Shown: in pieces, positions 43,223 through 55,083 of the stretch
Layout of the letters: the number at the start of each line of letters is the position of its first letter
Position numbering within the stretch: position 1 is the first letter of the stretch
DNA from: Brienomyrus brachyistius
Lineage: Eukaryota; Chordata; Actinopteri; Osteoglossiformes; Mormyridae
DNA length: 64,000 nucleotides
Direction: 5' to 3'
Assembly (NCBI RefSeq): GCF_023856365.1
Contig: NC_064548.1
Location: 9,659,642-9,723,641 of the forward strand
Position numbers and translations under genes: made by a program
Notes under the pieces: generated by a model
Databases searched by the model: none
Seen by the model: only the letters and a program-made list of their open reading frames with translations
Told to the model about the DNA's origin: nothing

Positions 43223-46200
43223 TCACTCCCTCTTCTCAGCCACGTCTAACACTGCAGCCATGCTCTGTCTGGCCTCCAGCAGCAGCGCTGAAACCCTCTG
43301 CTGAGTCTGCACAGACAAATAAGAATATTACAGAACAAAAACTGCAGGGGAATTTGTCTCTCCTATGATTTTCGTGCAAAGACCTAGTGACTTACTGTGG
43401 ACTTGAAGGACTCATCTGTGATGTCCTTCAGGTTGATGAGAACATTGTAGTAGGCTCCAAAGACTGCCGTCTCAAGAGCTTTGGCCGCCACCTCAACATC
43501 ACAGAAATGACAGACCATTACGCTGTATGACCCAGTAGACTCAAAACCATCCAACAGACATTTGTGTATTTAAGAGGCTTTACCATTCGCAACATAACAA
43601 GAACATTCATTAATTCATCCCCCTTAAACACTGTTTTTTTCCCTTGAAACTGTCAACAGCTGTCAACAAATATGGAATTCTCTCCTTGCTCCTGTAGCAG
43701 ATTAATGTGCCATTTTACTTGCAATGAATTGCTCCTTTGCCCGTTAAGTGCAGACAGAGAAGAAGGGAAGGGGGTTTACTCCCCAGGTTTTCAGGGACAG
43801 GATGTCATGCATACTCAGTGCCCCCCTTACTCCTACCCCAAAGTCCAACAGATGTTTACAAAATGAAATTCCACCAGCATGGCACCAGACTCCTGCCTTG
43901 TCTAACATTGAGGTCCCATTGACACCCAATCCTGCTCACCTGCAGGTCGGACTTGCATGCCATGTTGCCGTAGAGGATCATCTCTTTCAGGGAAGGCCAG
44001 AGCTGGCTGACCTTCTCAGCAAGGGACAAGGGGACCCCCACCGCTTTCTTCAGGCCTTCCTGTATGGCCACGTCCCTCCTTGGCAGAGGAACAGTGTATG
44101 AAAAAACATCTGGATCCAAGCTCAGGAATTAAAGCTGTTCAAATGGTGATGAATTCTATGCCGGCATGATCTGACTCCTCACCACAGGTCAGAAGTGAGA
44201 TAGTGAGGGTTAAACATTACTTATGCACTTTATCTGGAATGAAAGCCTTTAATACAAGGCGTTTTAAACAGCTGTGGCACTGGCAGACCAACCATCCATT
44301 AACCAAATAATTTTCCAGTTCAGGATAAATGGGAAAATAAACACGGATTTTCTTGTGTTTCCATGGTACCTCTTCACTTCGTCTTGGGTGTTCTTTGGCA
44401 TTTTGAGCGCAGCCTGAAAGCAGATAAAACAGTCACTTGTGCCATGCTGGGGAATCTGCATATCATGTTATTGCTGTTTTGTTTGGCCTTGATTTTTGAA
44501 AAGGAGGACTAGCCAGAACCGAGAACTGAAAGACATCCCCACAGCAGCCCTGTGTCACACCTCCCACGACAAAGCAGCTAGGGCACAGGGGTTGTGAAGG
44601 TGGGGCAGACATGATGACAGCCTTGTCACGCGATAGAATGCAGCCTGACAGCTTCTCTGCCCTCGGCTGCGGACACATACCTCCCCAATACATCAAAGCA
44701 GCACTGTTGATGTTCTTGAGTGGCACCACACTTAGCAATCTGGTTCCTAAAGGTGCTCAGGCAACTGGAACCACCAACTATCAGTCAAACTGGGGTGTGT
44801 GTGCATGAGCACATGTGATTTCAAGAACATGAGACATTGGTGCAGAATCCCACTAAGCATGGCTGAGTAGGAACACGTGACCTTGTTGCCTGGAAAGTTG
44901 CACCCTTTCCTATGTAAAAGCACCAAAAGAAGGAAAATAAGGCCTCTTAGGGCTTCCTGGCACCTAACAGCCATGAAGAAAAAAAAACAGGTGGGATTAA
45001 AATTATCGAGTTGCTCAAACCATGTAAGGAGTTTTTTCAGCTAAAGCTGAGCAGGAAAATGAAGTTTTGGTTAAAAAGGTCAAAATGTCATAGGCAATGC
45101 TTAGCTTAGGTGGGGCAGCAGACTTATGAATAAGACAAAGGTATTTAAGCCATGGGGGTCATTATCGAGACTCACTTTAAGACACCCCAGAACTCCCATA
45201 ATGCACTGTTACCTGATTTAAATCTACATGACTACTGCCCACCCTGACCAATGAAGTGGAGCCCCGTCTGGCCTCACCATGTAGTCATTGAAGGCGTTGG
45301 AGTCGGTGTCCACCATGAGCAGGAGCTCACCCATGGCTTGATGGAAGGGGGGGATGAGCCTCCTCATGACGGTGTCGAGGCTCTCAAACTGCTTCTTCCC
45401 ATAAGTCATCTGCCCCACCATGCAGCCCAAAGCGGCTCCCTGGAAACAACACCCAGCCCAGTCAGGCATGCACTGACTCCTCCTATTATGCTTCAGGAAC
45501 ATAAAGAAATCTGGATATTAATTTGTTATCCTGCACATATGCCCTCACAGACACAGTGAGCATCAGACATTCCTGAGCTGAAATGCTGACTTGACTCCCA
45601 GCTATTGACATTCACCAATGAAAATTAAGCCCTGATCAGCATCGCCCACCAAACTCGCATTCGCACCATTGCAGCAATAGCCGCCGACACGGACCCTCCC
45701 CCGGGTGCGGCCGTCCTGGCTCCCACGCTGCGGACAAACTGCTGCAGGGGCAGCGACACCAGCCGCTGATGGTCCTGCGTGCCCGTCACCATGTATCTGC
45801 AACACGGACCAATCAGCATGCGGCCTGGCTCGTGGGCGGAGTCTTCGGCAGACACGGCTAATGAGCACTCACTCTATAATCCTCTCCTTGGGCACAAACG
45901 GTCCTAGGGAGTCCAGACCCAGTTTGCTAATGACCTGAATGGAGGGAGAGATCCCATTCACTGGGGGCAGGTTACCAGAGGCAGGTTACTGGTGGAACGT
46001 GGGTGCTCACCAGTCTCACTTTGTGCTCCTCCTCAATAACGAAAAGCTTGTCCCTCTGAATGTAGAAGTCCGCACAATCCAACATGGCCTTCAGAGGGAT
46101 TAGGCCTACAATTTGAGACCCCACCACTGGGAGTTTGAAGTCCTATCGTGGTGTGAGAATGAATGAATGAATGAATGATGACCACCACTTCAGATCATTT

Positions 46201-49200
46201 ACATTACGATCTCTACCTTCTACTGTCCTTTTATTATAGGTTAAATACTTTATGAATTACCTACGTCTGTTTTTATGTGTACCATATGCATGTTAGGTTC
46301 TAGGCCCACCGTGACCCTGACCAGAATACACGGTTAGAAGGTGGATGGATGGTGTATCTGTACTCACACTCAGACTGTTTCACCCAGAATCCAGGAGTAT
46401 GATGGCTTGCAGCAATATAATGTTAAATCTCATTCTAAATCTGCATGAGAACCTTAGAAGGTTCTAAATTTACAGAAGTGTTTTCCTGACTTTTACTTTA
46501 AAATGTAATCAAATGCAATAGTATAAAATAAATTCAATATGGGATTATGTTTGGATGCAGTTCTGAAAATACTAAAAAAAAGCAGTATTTTCTAAATGTC
46601 AGTCTTCCCTTAGGTCAGGGTGGGCAATCTTATCTGCAAAGGGCTGCAGTGTATGCGGGTTTTCACTGCAACTTCCTAATTAGGTCACTAATTAGAGGAC
46701 TGATTGGCTGAAGAGTCCTCACACCTGGGTTTGAACAGCTGAACTACAAGTTATCCCAATAACCTGCATACACTCTGGCCCTTTGCAGATAAGACTGGCC
46801 ACCCCTGCCTTAGGTGATGCTTTATTGCTCGTGATGGCCAAATGAAGCTTCATGAACCATTTGCTGTATTTTTGCCTCCACTAGATGGTGCTCTTGGTTA
46901 GCTTTGGGCTATGCTTGGAGCCACATCTAGTGGGGTTATAAAATACAGCAAATGTTTCATAAAACGTCATTTGGCTATCAATACTTACTGCTTTTGAGTC
47001 ACTGCTAAAAAGTAGTTCATGTAGTTTCACAGTAATATCACATCCTCGCTAGAGGTGCCACCTACTACTTTTGTTTGTGTATAGGATCATCAAAGCATAG
47101 GTTTGCATGGTAAGTATTGTAGTCTGTAGAACAGTAGGAGATTGGTGTAGTGTAATTGGACAATTGTAATTGAAATTGATTATTTTTTGCTGCGTATTTT
47201 TTCCTTTCACCTTAGCGTCCCTGCAGACCTCTTCGTAGACTGCGTGGACGGGGGTCACCTCAAAGTCCAGGATGTTGGTGGACACCTGTGCCAAGTTGGC
47301 CTCTTCCAGGTACCAGCCCATGCCCTGGACCTTCTTTAGGAGGCCTGGCTGCAGGACACACCCAGTCCCACTCAGTAGGGTACTTCCTTATTGAACTTAT
47401 GTCATTATTCACTTGATTGCTACAGCTTAACATGTAATATTTAGATGAGAAAGAATAACACGATACAGGATTACAAAGATGCAGCAATAATATTGGAAGA
47501 ACCTGGATCATAGTGTAAAATGTTACGGAGAACTATCCCCACCCCCAACCCCAACCCTAAGTGAAAGCACATCATGCACATTTGCTTAAGCAAATCCAAC
47601 TCATTCTGTCAGGATTAGTAGCAAAAAATCTGCACTGTTTAGGTTTCTCCCATGAAGATTGACATTTCCCAGAAAAATTTTTAAAATGACACCGTCATTG
47701 AAAACCTGGATATTGTCAAAGGCACTTAATGTGCACAGGTCTACCAGGAGGTCCATCTGAGAGCAGAAATGGCCGCCAGCCGCTCACCTGACCCACACCG
47801 CGCCCCTGTTCCCGGATGTCCAGGGCAATGCGATGGGCCTGCTCCTTGGTGCTCAGGAGGTTCACGTTGTAGGCGATGAGAAACTTGCGAGCACCCGTCA
47901 CTGTGGCCCCCCAGGAGGGGACGAAAGCAGCGGGGCCGTAGTCAGGGGTCCACTCTGTCTTTTTCAGCTGAGACATGATTAATACTTAGACAGGAAACCT
48001 TATGCAGCATCCCGCAACTCAAAATTATATCTCATTCTTATAGTGAGATAATACTCCATTTGCTATATTTTCTGACCCAACTAGAAGGTGTTCTCTGTTC
48101 AGAAAAGGGCTCAAAGCATGCTGCAAAGCAAACCAAGAGCGCCATCTAGTGGGGAAAAAAAATACATCAAATGGTTCATGAAGATTCATTTGGCCATCAT
48201 TAGATGTTAGACTTGATAAAAAGGTCTAGCCTATCAGGAAGTGGTGAATGAGCACAGGTTAAACACTGGGCCTCACCTTCTCAGGAAGAGCCTCATATTC
48301 TCCCGCACGGATCGTAGGTAGAGACCTCCGATTGACCTCACGGGCAGCCTCTCCGTAAAGGTACACTGCCAGGGGGTATCACAAGCTGTCAGCTTGGGTT
48401 TTGGGGAACATCTCATGAGGTTGATGAACCACCTAGTCTCCTTCAATGGGGCAGGAGTCTCAGGGCTCACCAGGAATCTGTAGCATGTCAGCGAGTCGCC
48501 CACCAAAGGCATTGGCACAGTCCACGCACTCAGTCATGGTCACGTTCTGCACAGGGATGAAGGGACACACGTCCATAGCCCCCATCCTGGGATGTTCCCC
48601 TGAAATGCAAAATGCAAGGAACTAATAACTTTAAAGCTGAACATCGAGCTAAAGCTCATTACAGTAACTCTCTGTATAAATGGATGATTATAATGTGCTA
48701 GCTAGGCAGGTACAGTAACTCCCTGCTGGAAGATCCTGAAGTAGATTGAGGATCATAGTAACTCTAGACCAATATTTCCCACCTGGGAGGCATTAATGAA
48801 AATACCCCTTTATTATAAAGCCACCCGTGGCCACTGCACATATTTTTACATTTATTTAGCAGACTCTTATATCTAAAGCATCATGTTTTTTTTGAGAAAG
48901 CAGGGTCAGACAGTCTCCAAGGCAACTGGGGGTTAAGGGCCTTAACCACGGGCCCAGCAATGAAATCACTCAGCCAATCCTGGGATTTGAACCAACGACC
49001 TTCTGATGTCCTAACCCCACAATCTCAATCCCCCATCTGTCACTTTTGACAATTGTTAACTGTCCTCAGGGACCATGCAACGGGACATGTTGCAATAGCG
49101 GCTGATCACAGAGAGAAGGTCACATGACGGATTGTCTGCAGCAACTGCTCACCCGAGTGCTTGGCCATGTCAATGCGCTCGAACACCACACGCGCTGCAT

Positions 49201-49588
49201 TCAGAGCCCCCTCCACCACGGCCTGTGGCGAGCCCACAAAGGTATACACCGTGCGGTTGGTGGAGGAGCCCGGGTCCACATCCAGCAGGCTGCAGCCATC
49301 AGTGCCAGAGATGGCGTGCGCGATGGCGTCAATCACCTGCACGCGATGTGACACCACACTTAGAATGACCTTCACATGCCTGCACAATGACAGACTACTA
49401 CTTGTCTTCACTAAAAAGTTGCACATAACCATACGTCACACGTTGCTACCCATGGACTGTTTATTTTTGTACCTCTGCTCCGCTGACAATTTCCTGTAGT
49501 CCAGTCACCCCACCCACCCAGGCCTGCTTCCTACCTCCTTGTTTCTGCCCTCAGAAAAGTTGGGCACGCACTCCACCAGCTTTGCCAT
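43223..49588 (-). CDS. ftcd: Formimidoyltransferase-cyclodeaminase (540 aa, 14 exons)
   Basis: Bifunctional enzyme: transfers the formimino group from formiminoglutamate to tetrahydrofolate, then deaminates it to methenyl-THF; last steps of histidine breakdown, in cytosol and Golgi-associated. Exons: 49535-49588, 49153-49336, 48471-48599, 48277-48365, 47788-47967, 47211-47348, 46011-46142, 45873-45934, 45667-45796, 45278-45439, 44370-44413, 43940-44078, 43396-43491, 43223-43306. All junctions are GT-AG and phases agree; the sum is 541 codons (human protein 541 aa). It starts [18 protein letters not shown]. The transferase catalytic His is His82 in [16 protein letters not shown]. Further landmarks: [55 protein letters not shown], and in the cyclodeaminase part [14 protein letters not shown] (about 350-362) and [13 protein letters not shown]. 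It ends VLDVAEKRE. No defects seen. Confidence 0.97.
46616..46807. mobile_element. hAT-type MITE in ftcd intron, 192 bp
   Basis: Terminal inverted repeats CAGGGTGGGCAATCTTATCTGC / GCAGATAAGACTGGCCACCCCTG-type, with a perfect 8-bp duplication CCTTAGGT at 46608-46615 and 46808-46815. It lies between ftcd exons 6 and 7. Confidence 0.88.
46832..46980. mobile_element. MITE in ftcd intron, 149 bp
   Basis: Imperfect terminal inverted repeats TGATGGCCAAATGAAGCTTC / GACG.CATTTGGCTATCA extend inward through CCATTTGCTGTATTTTT / AAAATACAGCAAATG. No convincing duplication at the ends. A related element is at about 48056-48205. Confidence 0.6.
48056..48205. mobile_element. Related, left-truncated MITE in ftcd intron
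   Basis: Shares CCATTTGCTATATTTTCTG, GCGCCATCTAGTGGGG and CATTTGGCCATCA with 46832-46980. The left terminal repeat has decayed. Confidence 0.5.
48845..49030. mobile_element. SINE-type teleost repeat in ftcd intron 2
   Basis: ACATTTATTTAGCAGACTC, GAGAAAGCAGGGTCAGACAG, GGGGTTAAGGGCCTTA and GGGATTTGAACCAACGACC follow the order of a widespread fish SINE. Related fragments are at 58350-58470 and 62200-62335. Confidence 0.65.
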
Positions 49589-51808
49589 GGGCTGTCCCAG
49601 GATTCAGAGTGGCTCAGAACATACAGTGAGTCCAATAAGAGTAGACAGCCCTCTGGACCCCTTAAACTCCCCCACCACACTGTAGACACAGCACCTTTAA
49701 AGAGGTGATCCCGCCCCCGAAACATGCCTGAGGAATCATTAACCTGTTCCATTCCCCGTACATAGGTCACCTGGCAATGAGTCTCCTGTCTGTTAAAAAC
49801 AGCTTGAGTAGAGAAAAGAGGACCCCTGATCCAGTACTCTGGATGGGGACCTTTGACATGCATTAACAGGACAAAAACATTAACAGGGCATTAACAGGAC
49901 AAAGAGGACAGCCAGTCGTCGAGACCAGCATGCACAAGTTTATTCAGAGGACCGGGGCTCAGTGCTTTGACCCAAACACAAACACTCTCCAGCGGGGTTA
50001 AGCAAACTGTGCATTCAGAGCTGAAAAAAATCTGGTATATTTCCAGGCACTCAGTCGTATTCAAGAGGTCCCAGACTGTGGCTGTGCTCCACGTTTGCCC
50101 CCCCTCCATCCATCCCCCTTGGCATCTCTCAGCTGTTGAATAACATGACTTTAGGACTCAGATCCTCTCTTGCCTGGTAAAAAAATGTCTGTACTGATTA
50201 ACAAAATCTACCATTACATTAACTGGATAATCTTTGCCCCTCAGAGACCTGCGTTGTATATTCCAAGCGACATCAGCTTTTGTCTTTGTGGCGTATGCAG
50301 AAGGTGCCTGTATTGTGTACCTCTGTAGATCGCCCCACATTTGTATGAAGTATAACTAGTTCTTCTGCTTCCTGTTCTCCTACTTCTCCTTCTGTGGTTA
50401 GTTTTACTCCAGGGCCTCATGCAAAAGATACAAAAATTTACTATTTTTTACTATGCCCCAAGTACCAAAAGAAAGCTTTGTTCAAAACCCACACACGACA
50501 TGTAACATTTCGCCTCTGGCTCTGCTGTAACAACTACAGCAAAGCAGGGCACAAAACACAAAGAAACAGAAAGTAACCGAATGAGGGCAGGCACTTAAAT
50601 GCAGATAATGGGGGCTACATGAGGGGTAGGTGCAGACCAGAACAATTAACCAAACATTAGAACTGGGAACAAGACATAGGTGAGGGTTATTCACAAATAC
50701 TTAAGGGTTCAAACACTAGATGATAACAAGAAAATAATACTTACAAAATTATAGCACAAGCAGGAATAAACAAAGCTACAAAACAAGAAAGCATAATGCA
50801 AACGCATAAAAAAACCAGTATTGACAAAGAAATGTAAATGTCATATTATAAACATAGCTAAAGCTGGCCTATGGCTGACCTCAAACCCACAACAAAAGAC
50901 AAGCCTGAATAACACAGCCAGCCACTCCGTTCACTGAGCCATGCAGCAACCTAGGGAACAGGAGAACAGTAGGGGCTAAGGATATGGGATAGCCAGTGAC
51001 ACCTGCTGGCCAAACGCGGAACAGACATAGGACAGGGACTGATTTTGACAGCTATAAGTGACATGAGCAGCAGTCCAGGGCGGGATCTTGCTGAGGACAG
51101 CAAGGGGACACCAGCACAAAAAAGGAATGGTGACATTTGCATGATCGGGTTTCTATCGCTCATATGCATGTCATGTCAATGGTATCAAAATGTGAGTCAA
51201 TTAGCCTTGTAGTAGTGGGTGCCCTGATCCTAGATTGTGAGCTAGGCAGCTCCCACTCAGACGTATGAGATGCGGAGGGGGGCGGGGCTGAGCTGACCTC
51301 AGGTCACCCCACTGGAAGCCTGAGGTACAGTATGGGGAGCAGGGGAATCTACCAAATAGACCACAATTCACTTATAGTACTGTGAATATACAGTTTTACA
51401 GACATATTGATGCATTTTTCTGGTTTATGTGAAATCCTTCAGAATAATATAACGCCAGTCTGCACACCCCCAAGGTGAATTTGTTGAGTTTTGACTCTTG
51501 GCTGACAGTGTTGGAGGATGGGTGACGTAATGAAGCTCAAGTGGAAAATTAACAGAAATGGACAAGAAAACGTCTGAGTCATCAGGTGCCCAGTTTAGAA
51601 AGAAGGGAAAGAGGAGGAGGAGAAACGTGCAAAAGATAAAGGAAAGCAGATATTTCATCTCTATATGAATATGATATTATGCATGTAATGAAACAGGCCA
51701 GCATGACAGTAGTTTATTTTTTAGTCAATCGGGTAATAGTGTAATTACTTTATTCTCTTTATTTTCGCTTATTCTAATTGTTTATACTTCATTTTTTATA
51801 TACTTTTT
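49589..51808. other. Upstream region of ftcd and intergenic DNA
   Basis: No promoter motif that I would defend directly upstream of the ftcd ATG. About 50.47-51.16 kb contains text such as CAGTGACACCTGCTGGCC and ATACTTAAGGG that may be decayed LTR sequence. No SPATC1L-like coding exon was found. Confidence 0.45.
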
Positions 51809-51810
51809 TA

Positions 51811-52090
51811 TGCAGACGCTCCTCTACTTATGAACTTTCAACTTACGAACTTTCAGACATACGAACGAAGAGGACTGTAAGTCCAAATTGTGTTCATTGG
51901 GCTCCCGTTTCCTGTCTGTAACATCAATTTTTTTTCCTGTTCGCCAATTCCGCCCAGTACGACTTCTGCCCGCTACTCCCGCCACGCAGCAGCATAGTGT
52001 GCGTACTCCCAGCATAAGGATTTACGAACATTTCAAATAACGAACGGCCATTTGGAACATATCTCATTCATAAGTAGAGGAGTGTCTGTA
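51811..52090. mobile_element. pogo/Tigger-like MITE, 280 bp
   Basis: Terminal inverted repeats TGCAGACGCTCCTCTACTTA / TAAGTAGAGGAGTGTCTGTA with TA on each side (51809-51810, 52091-52092), and an inner ACTTACGAACTTTC motif typical of pogo/Tigger ends. No transposase. Confidence 0.7.
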
Positions 52091-52229
52091 TATACTACTT
52101 GTTAGTGTATTTTTCATATTTATTTATTTTCATGTTTGAAATTTTTATCATTATATATTTATTTTACTCCAAATAAGCTAGTGTTGAATGGTGCTCTTTT
52201 TTGTTGCTGGGGGGTTGGGGGGGAGATAG

Positions 52230-54420
52230 AGGCAATTTTTGTTGGGTGGGCTGAAGAAGGGGTTCGCCCAGGGTGTCATAAAAGCCAGAGGCACCAATGG
52301 GTAGAATACCAGCAAGAGTTTCATACAGATGTTGAAGAACCCCAGCCTTCTCAGGAAGGAGAGCTGCAGATGATTCATCCTACATCACCAGGCATCTGCA
52401 CTCCCCCCTGCTGCCCATCCCAAATACACTCCACGATTGCAGTGTCGCATGTGGCATGACTCTGAGTTACACTTGAAGCCTGAAGTGTAGGGTGAACAAC
52501 ACGGGAGAGCACAGTCCTCTGTGGTGCACCAGTGCTACTGACCACAGTCTCAGAGGAGCAGTCCCTCAGCCTAACGTACTGTGGCCTCCCTGTGAGGTAG
52601 CCTGTGATTCAGGACAGCAGGAAAGAATGAACCCTCATCTCTGTCAGCTGGTCTCTCAGTAGGAGAAAGTGGATGGTGTTGAAGGTGCTCTGCTCCCCTT
52701 GTCCAGCAGAGAGTAAGCCCTGTGCAACAGATAGACGATGGCATCCTCCATACCCACCTTCTCACTGTAAGCAAACTGCAGAGGGTTGAGTCCATGGAGG
52801 GCCTGAGGTCTGAGGAGATGAAGCGGCAGCCGTTCCAAAGTCTTCATTATGTGTGATGTAAGGGCCACTGGCCTGAAGTCGTTCGGCACGCTGGGGTGTG
52901 GCTTCTTGGGCACTGGGATAGGGCGCAATGTCTTCCGCAGTGTAGGGACCCTCCCCAGCCACAGGCACGGCTTGAAGGCTTGTTGGAGGAGTTCCTCCAG
53001 GTCAGCAGCACAGGCATTCTGGGGGGGGGGGGGCTGCAATGTCCGTGATGGCAGCCCAGAGGGGAAGGTAGGGTGTCTGTAGCTCTGATCGGGGAGGTGA
53101 GGGCGTGAGAGGACAGGTTTTAGCAGTGATGGGAGGGGGCGGTACGGGGCCTCTGACTTGGCATGCTGTAGTTCACTTCAATTCAATTTTTTTAGCGCAT
53201 TTTCACAGCATTACATACGCCTCAAAGCGCATTATATTATCCTTGCCCAAAGCCCCCAGTGAGCAAGCCAGTGGCGAAAATTCCCTAGAAGGAAGACACC
53301 TTGGGGGAGCCCATCCTCCAGGGGCTGGCAGTGGAAGTCAGCCAGGAACGACACTGTAGTAGCAGCAGGAGCAGAACTATCTAACCTGTTGAAGAACTGG
53401 TCGAACTGGTTCGCTCTTACCACATCCCCATCTGCCATGCAACGTCCTCTTACAGTCTCCCTCCCAGACCTCCCTTATGCTGCTTTCCTCTGCCCCACCT
53501 TTCTTCTGTATGTCCCCTTTGCCCCCCAGCCAGACCCCAAGTTCCCCCTGCCCGTGCTTCAGCTCTGTCTGCTCTCCATTTTTCAATGCCCTCTTTTTCT
53601 TGTTAAGGAGGTCCTTGACATCACTGGTAATCCAGATCTTGTAAAAGCAAAAAACAGGTTTTTACGGAAGTAACAATGTCAATACAGAAGTTGAGGTAGG
53701 GTTAGGGGTGCAGTGTCTGACCTCCTTGATGACTCCAATCGGTAGACTCAGAGCAGTCCTTCAGAGCTCCCTCTACTGCAGGAGACCATTTCCTGAAGGA
53801 GCATGGGGTTATGGGTGGCTTGTACTAGGACTGGAGGAGGACCCGCTTATGATCGAAATTCCCCAGCGGGGGTTGGCACTGTATGCATGTCTCACTTTAG
53901 CAAACATGAGCCTATTGTCCTGTTCTTCTTGGCGTGGTGATCTTCATACTGATAAAAGGCACGGAGGATCGAGTCTAGTGTGACGTGGCTGAAGTCACCT
54001 GAGATCACAATGAAGTGTCCGGGGTGTTGTGTTCGTAGTCTCGTGATAGTCGAGTGGATGACATCACACTGTGTGGCCGAGGAGGAATGTATAAACAAAC
54101 AACAATGGCGTGCGAGGGGAGGTCTGGGACAAACTTCATAACACATCGATAAGAGAAAAGAAAACAAAGTCCGTTGTTGTGTACATGGTCTTAGCTGATT
54201 TTCACTAACTGTTTGCATTAGGTGATTTTTTTTTTTTTTACATAAATAAACACTGATTGCATCATTAAAAATGATACACCGCCGGTGGCAGTGAATCAGT
54301 AACTGCAGAGTGGGGCTCCAACTTGACTGGATATACAGAGGAAAGATAACAGTAGACTGCAAGATCCCAGTGCACCGATTGGTTGAGAGGAACGCCTCCT
54401 TTCATTGGTCACTGGAGGGG
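52230..54420 (-). mobile_element. Degenerate L2/CR1-type LINE
   Basis: From the 5' side on the minus strand: endonuclease text CDVIHSTITRLRTQHPGHF and VISGDFSHVTLDS (about 54065-53960), then RT text PVPKKPHPSVPNDFRPVALT (about 52917-52860), LNPLQFAYSEKVGMEDAIVY and LLHRAYSLLDKG (about 52730-52700), then the 3' segment SFLRRLGFFNIC (about 52360-52325). Stops and frameshifts abound. A SINE-like repeat sits inside at 53173-53353. It fills much of the space between lss and ftcd. Confidence 0.75.
53173..53353. mobile_element. SINE-type teleost repeat inside the LINE
   Basis: TTCAATTCAATTTTTTTAGCGC, CAAAGCGCATTATATTATCC, GCCCAAAGCCCCCAGTGAGC and AGCCCATCCTCCAGGGGCTGG follow a common fish repeat. 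CTGTAGT flanks it at 53166-53172 and 53354-53360. Confidence 0.65.
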
Positions 54421-55083
54421 GGGGATCAATCCAAAAACTGTGACAATATCAGCAGAGGAGGACAGTGGGTCTAACCACAGAAAGCTCCTCAGCAGGTGTC
54501 AGGCTGAACCTGGATTTTACAGAACCATCCGGATCTTTGTAGCGAGCTAAACTGAATATGAAAAATAAAACAACCAGCCAAAAGGAAATGATGCTATACT
54601 GAATATTCTATTAGCAAAAGTACGTGTTTGTAGTTAGGATACTTTCATAGCAAACCTCAGTTATACAGTGAGAATCTCCTATATGTTTTACTTTCTGCTC
54701 TCTTGTGCATAATCAGCTTCATATTTTCTTTTTCTCTTGGACCTGAATGATTTCATTACCACGGTTATCAGGACAGTAAAAATGCAAACCATTGACACCT
54801 ATAGTAGCTAAAAGACAATAACCCATTCACAGGATGCATTATAAAACTAATTCATTCTATATTTTCAGTATTAACAGTGATTACACACCATGAACATCTA
54901 TAGTATTCCAAAAATCAATCAAGTTTGACAGCTTGACTTCTCACAACCAAAGACGTCTGAGTTTGTCTAGTAGAGGGCAGTAAAGGCAGCCGTGACCCTG
55001 CCCATCCATCCAGCAGCGGGTGCTGAGCCAGTGGATCCCGGGGCCCCTGGCTGGCCCCCGCCCCGCCACGGCCCACGCACCCC
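54421..55083. other. 3' untranslated and downstream region of lss
   Basis: No gene. The lss 3' UTR starts at 55083 and runs leftward; its poly(A) site was not fixed. Confidence 0.5.

Noticed and set aside
49124..49499. Plus-strand frames over ftcd exon 2
   Set aside because: Antisense shadows of a well-supported exon.
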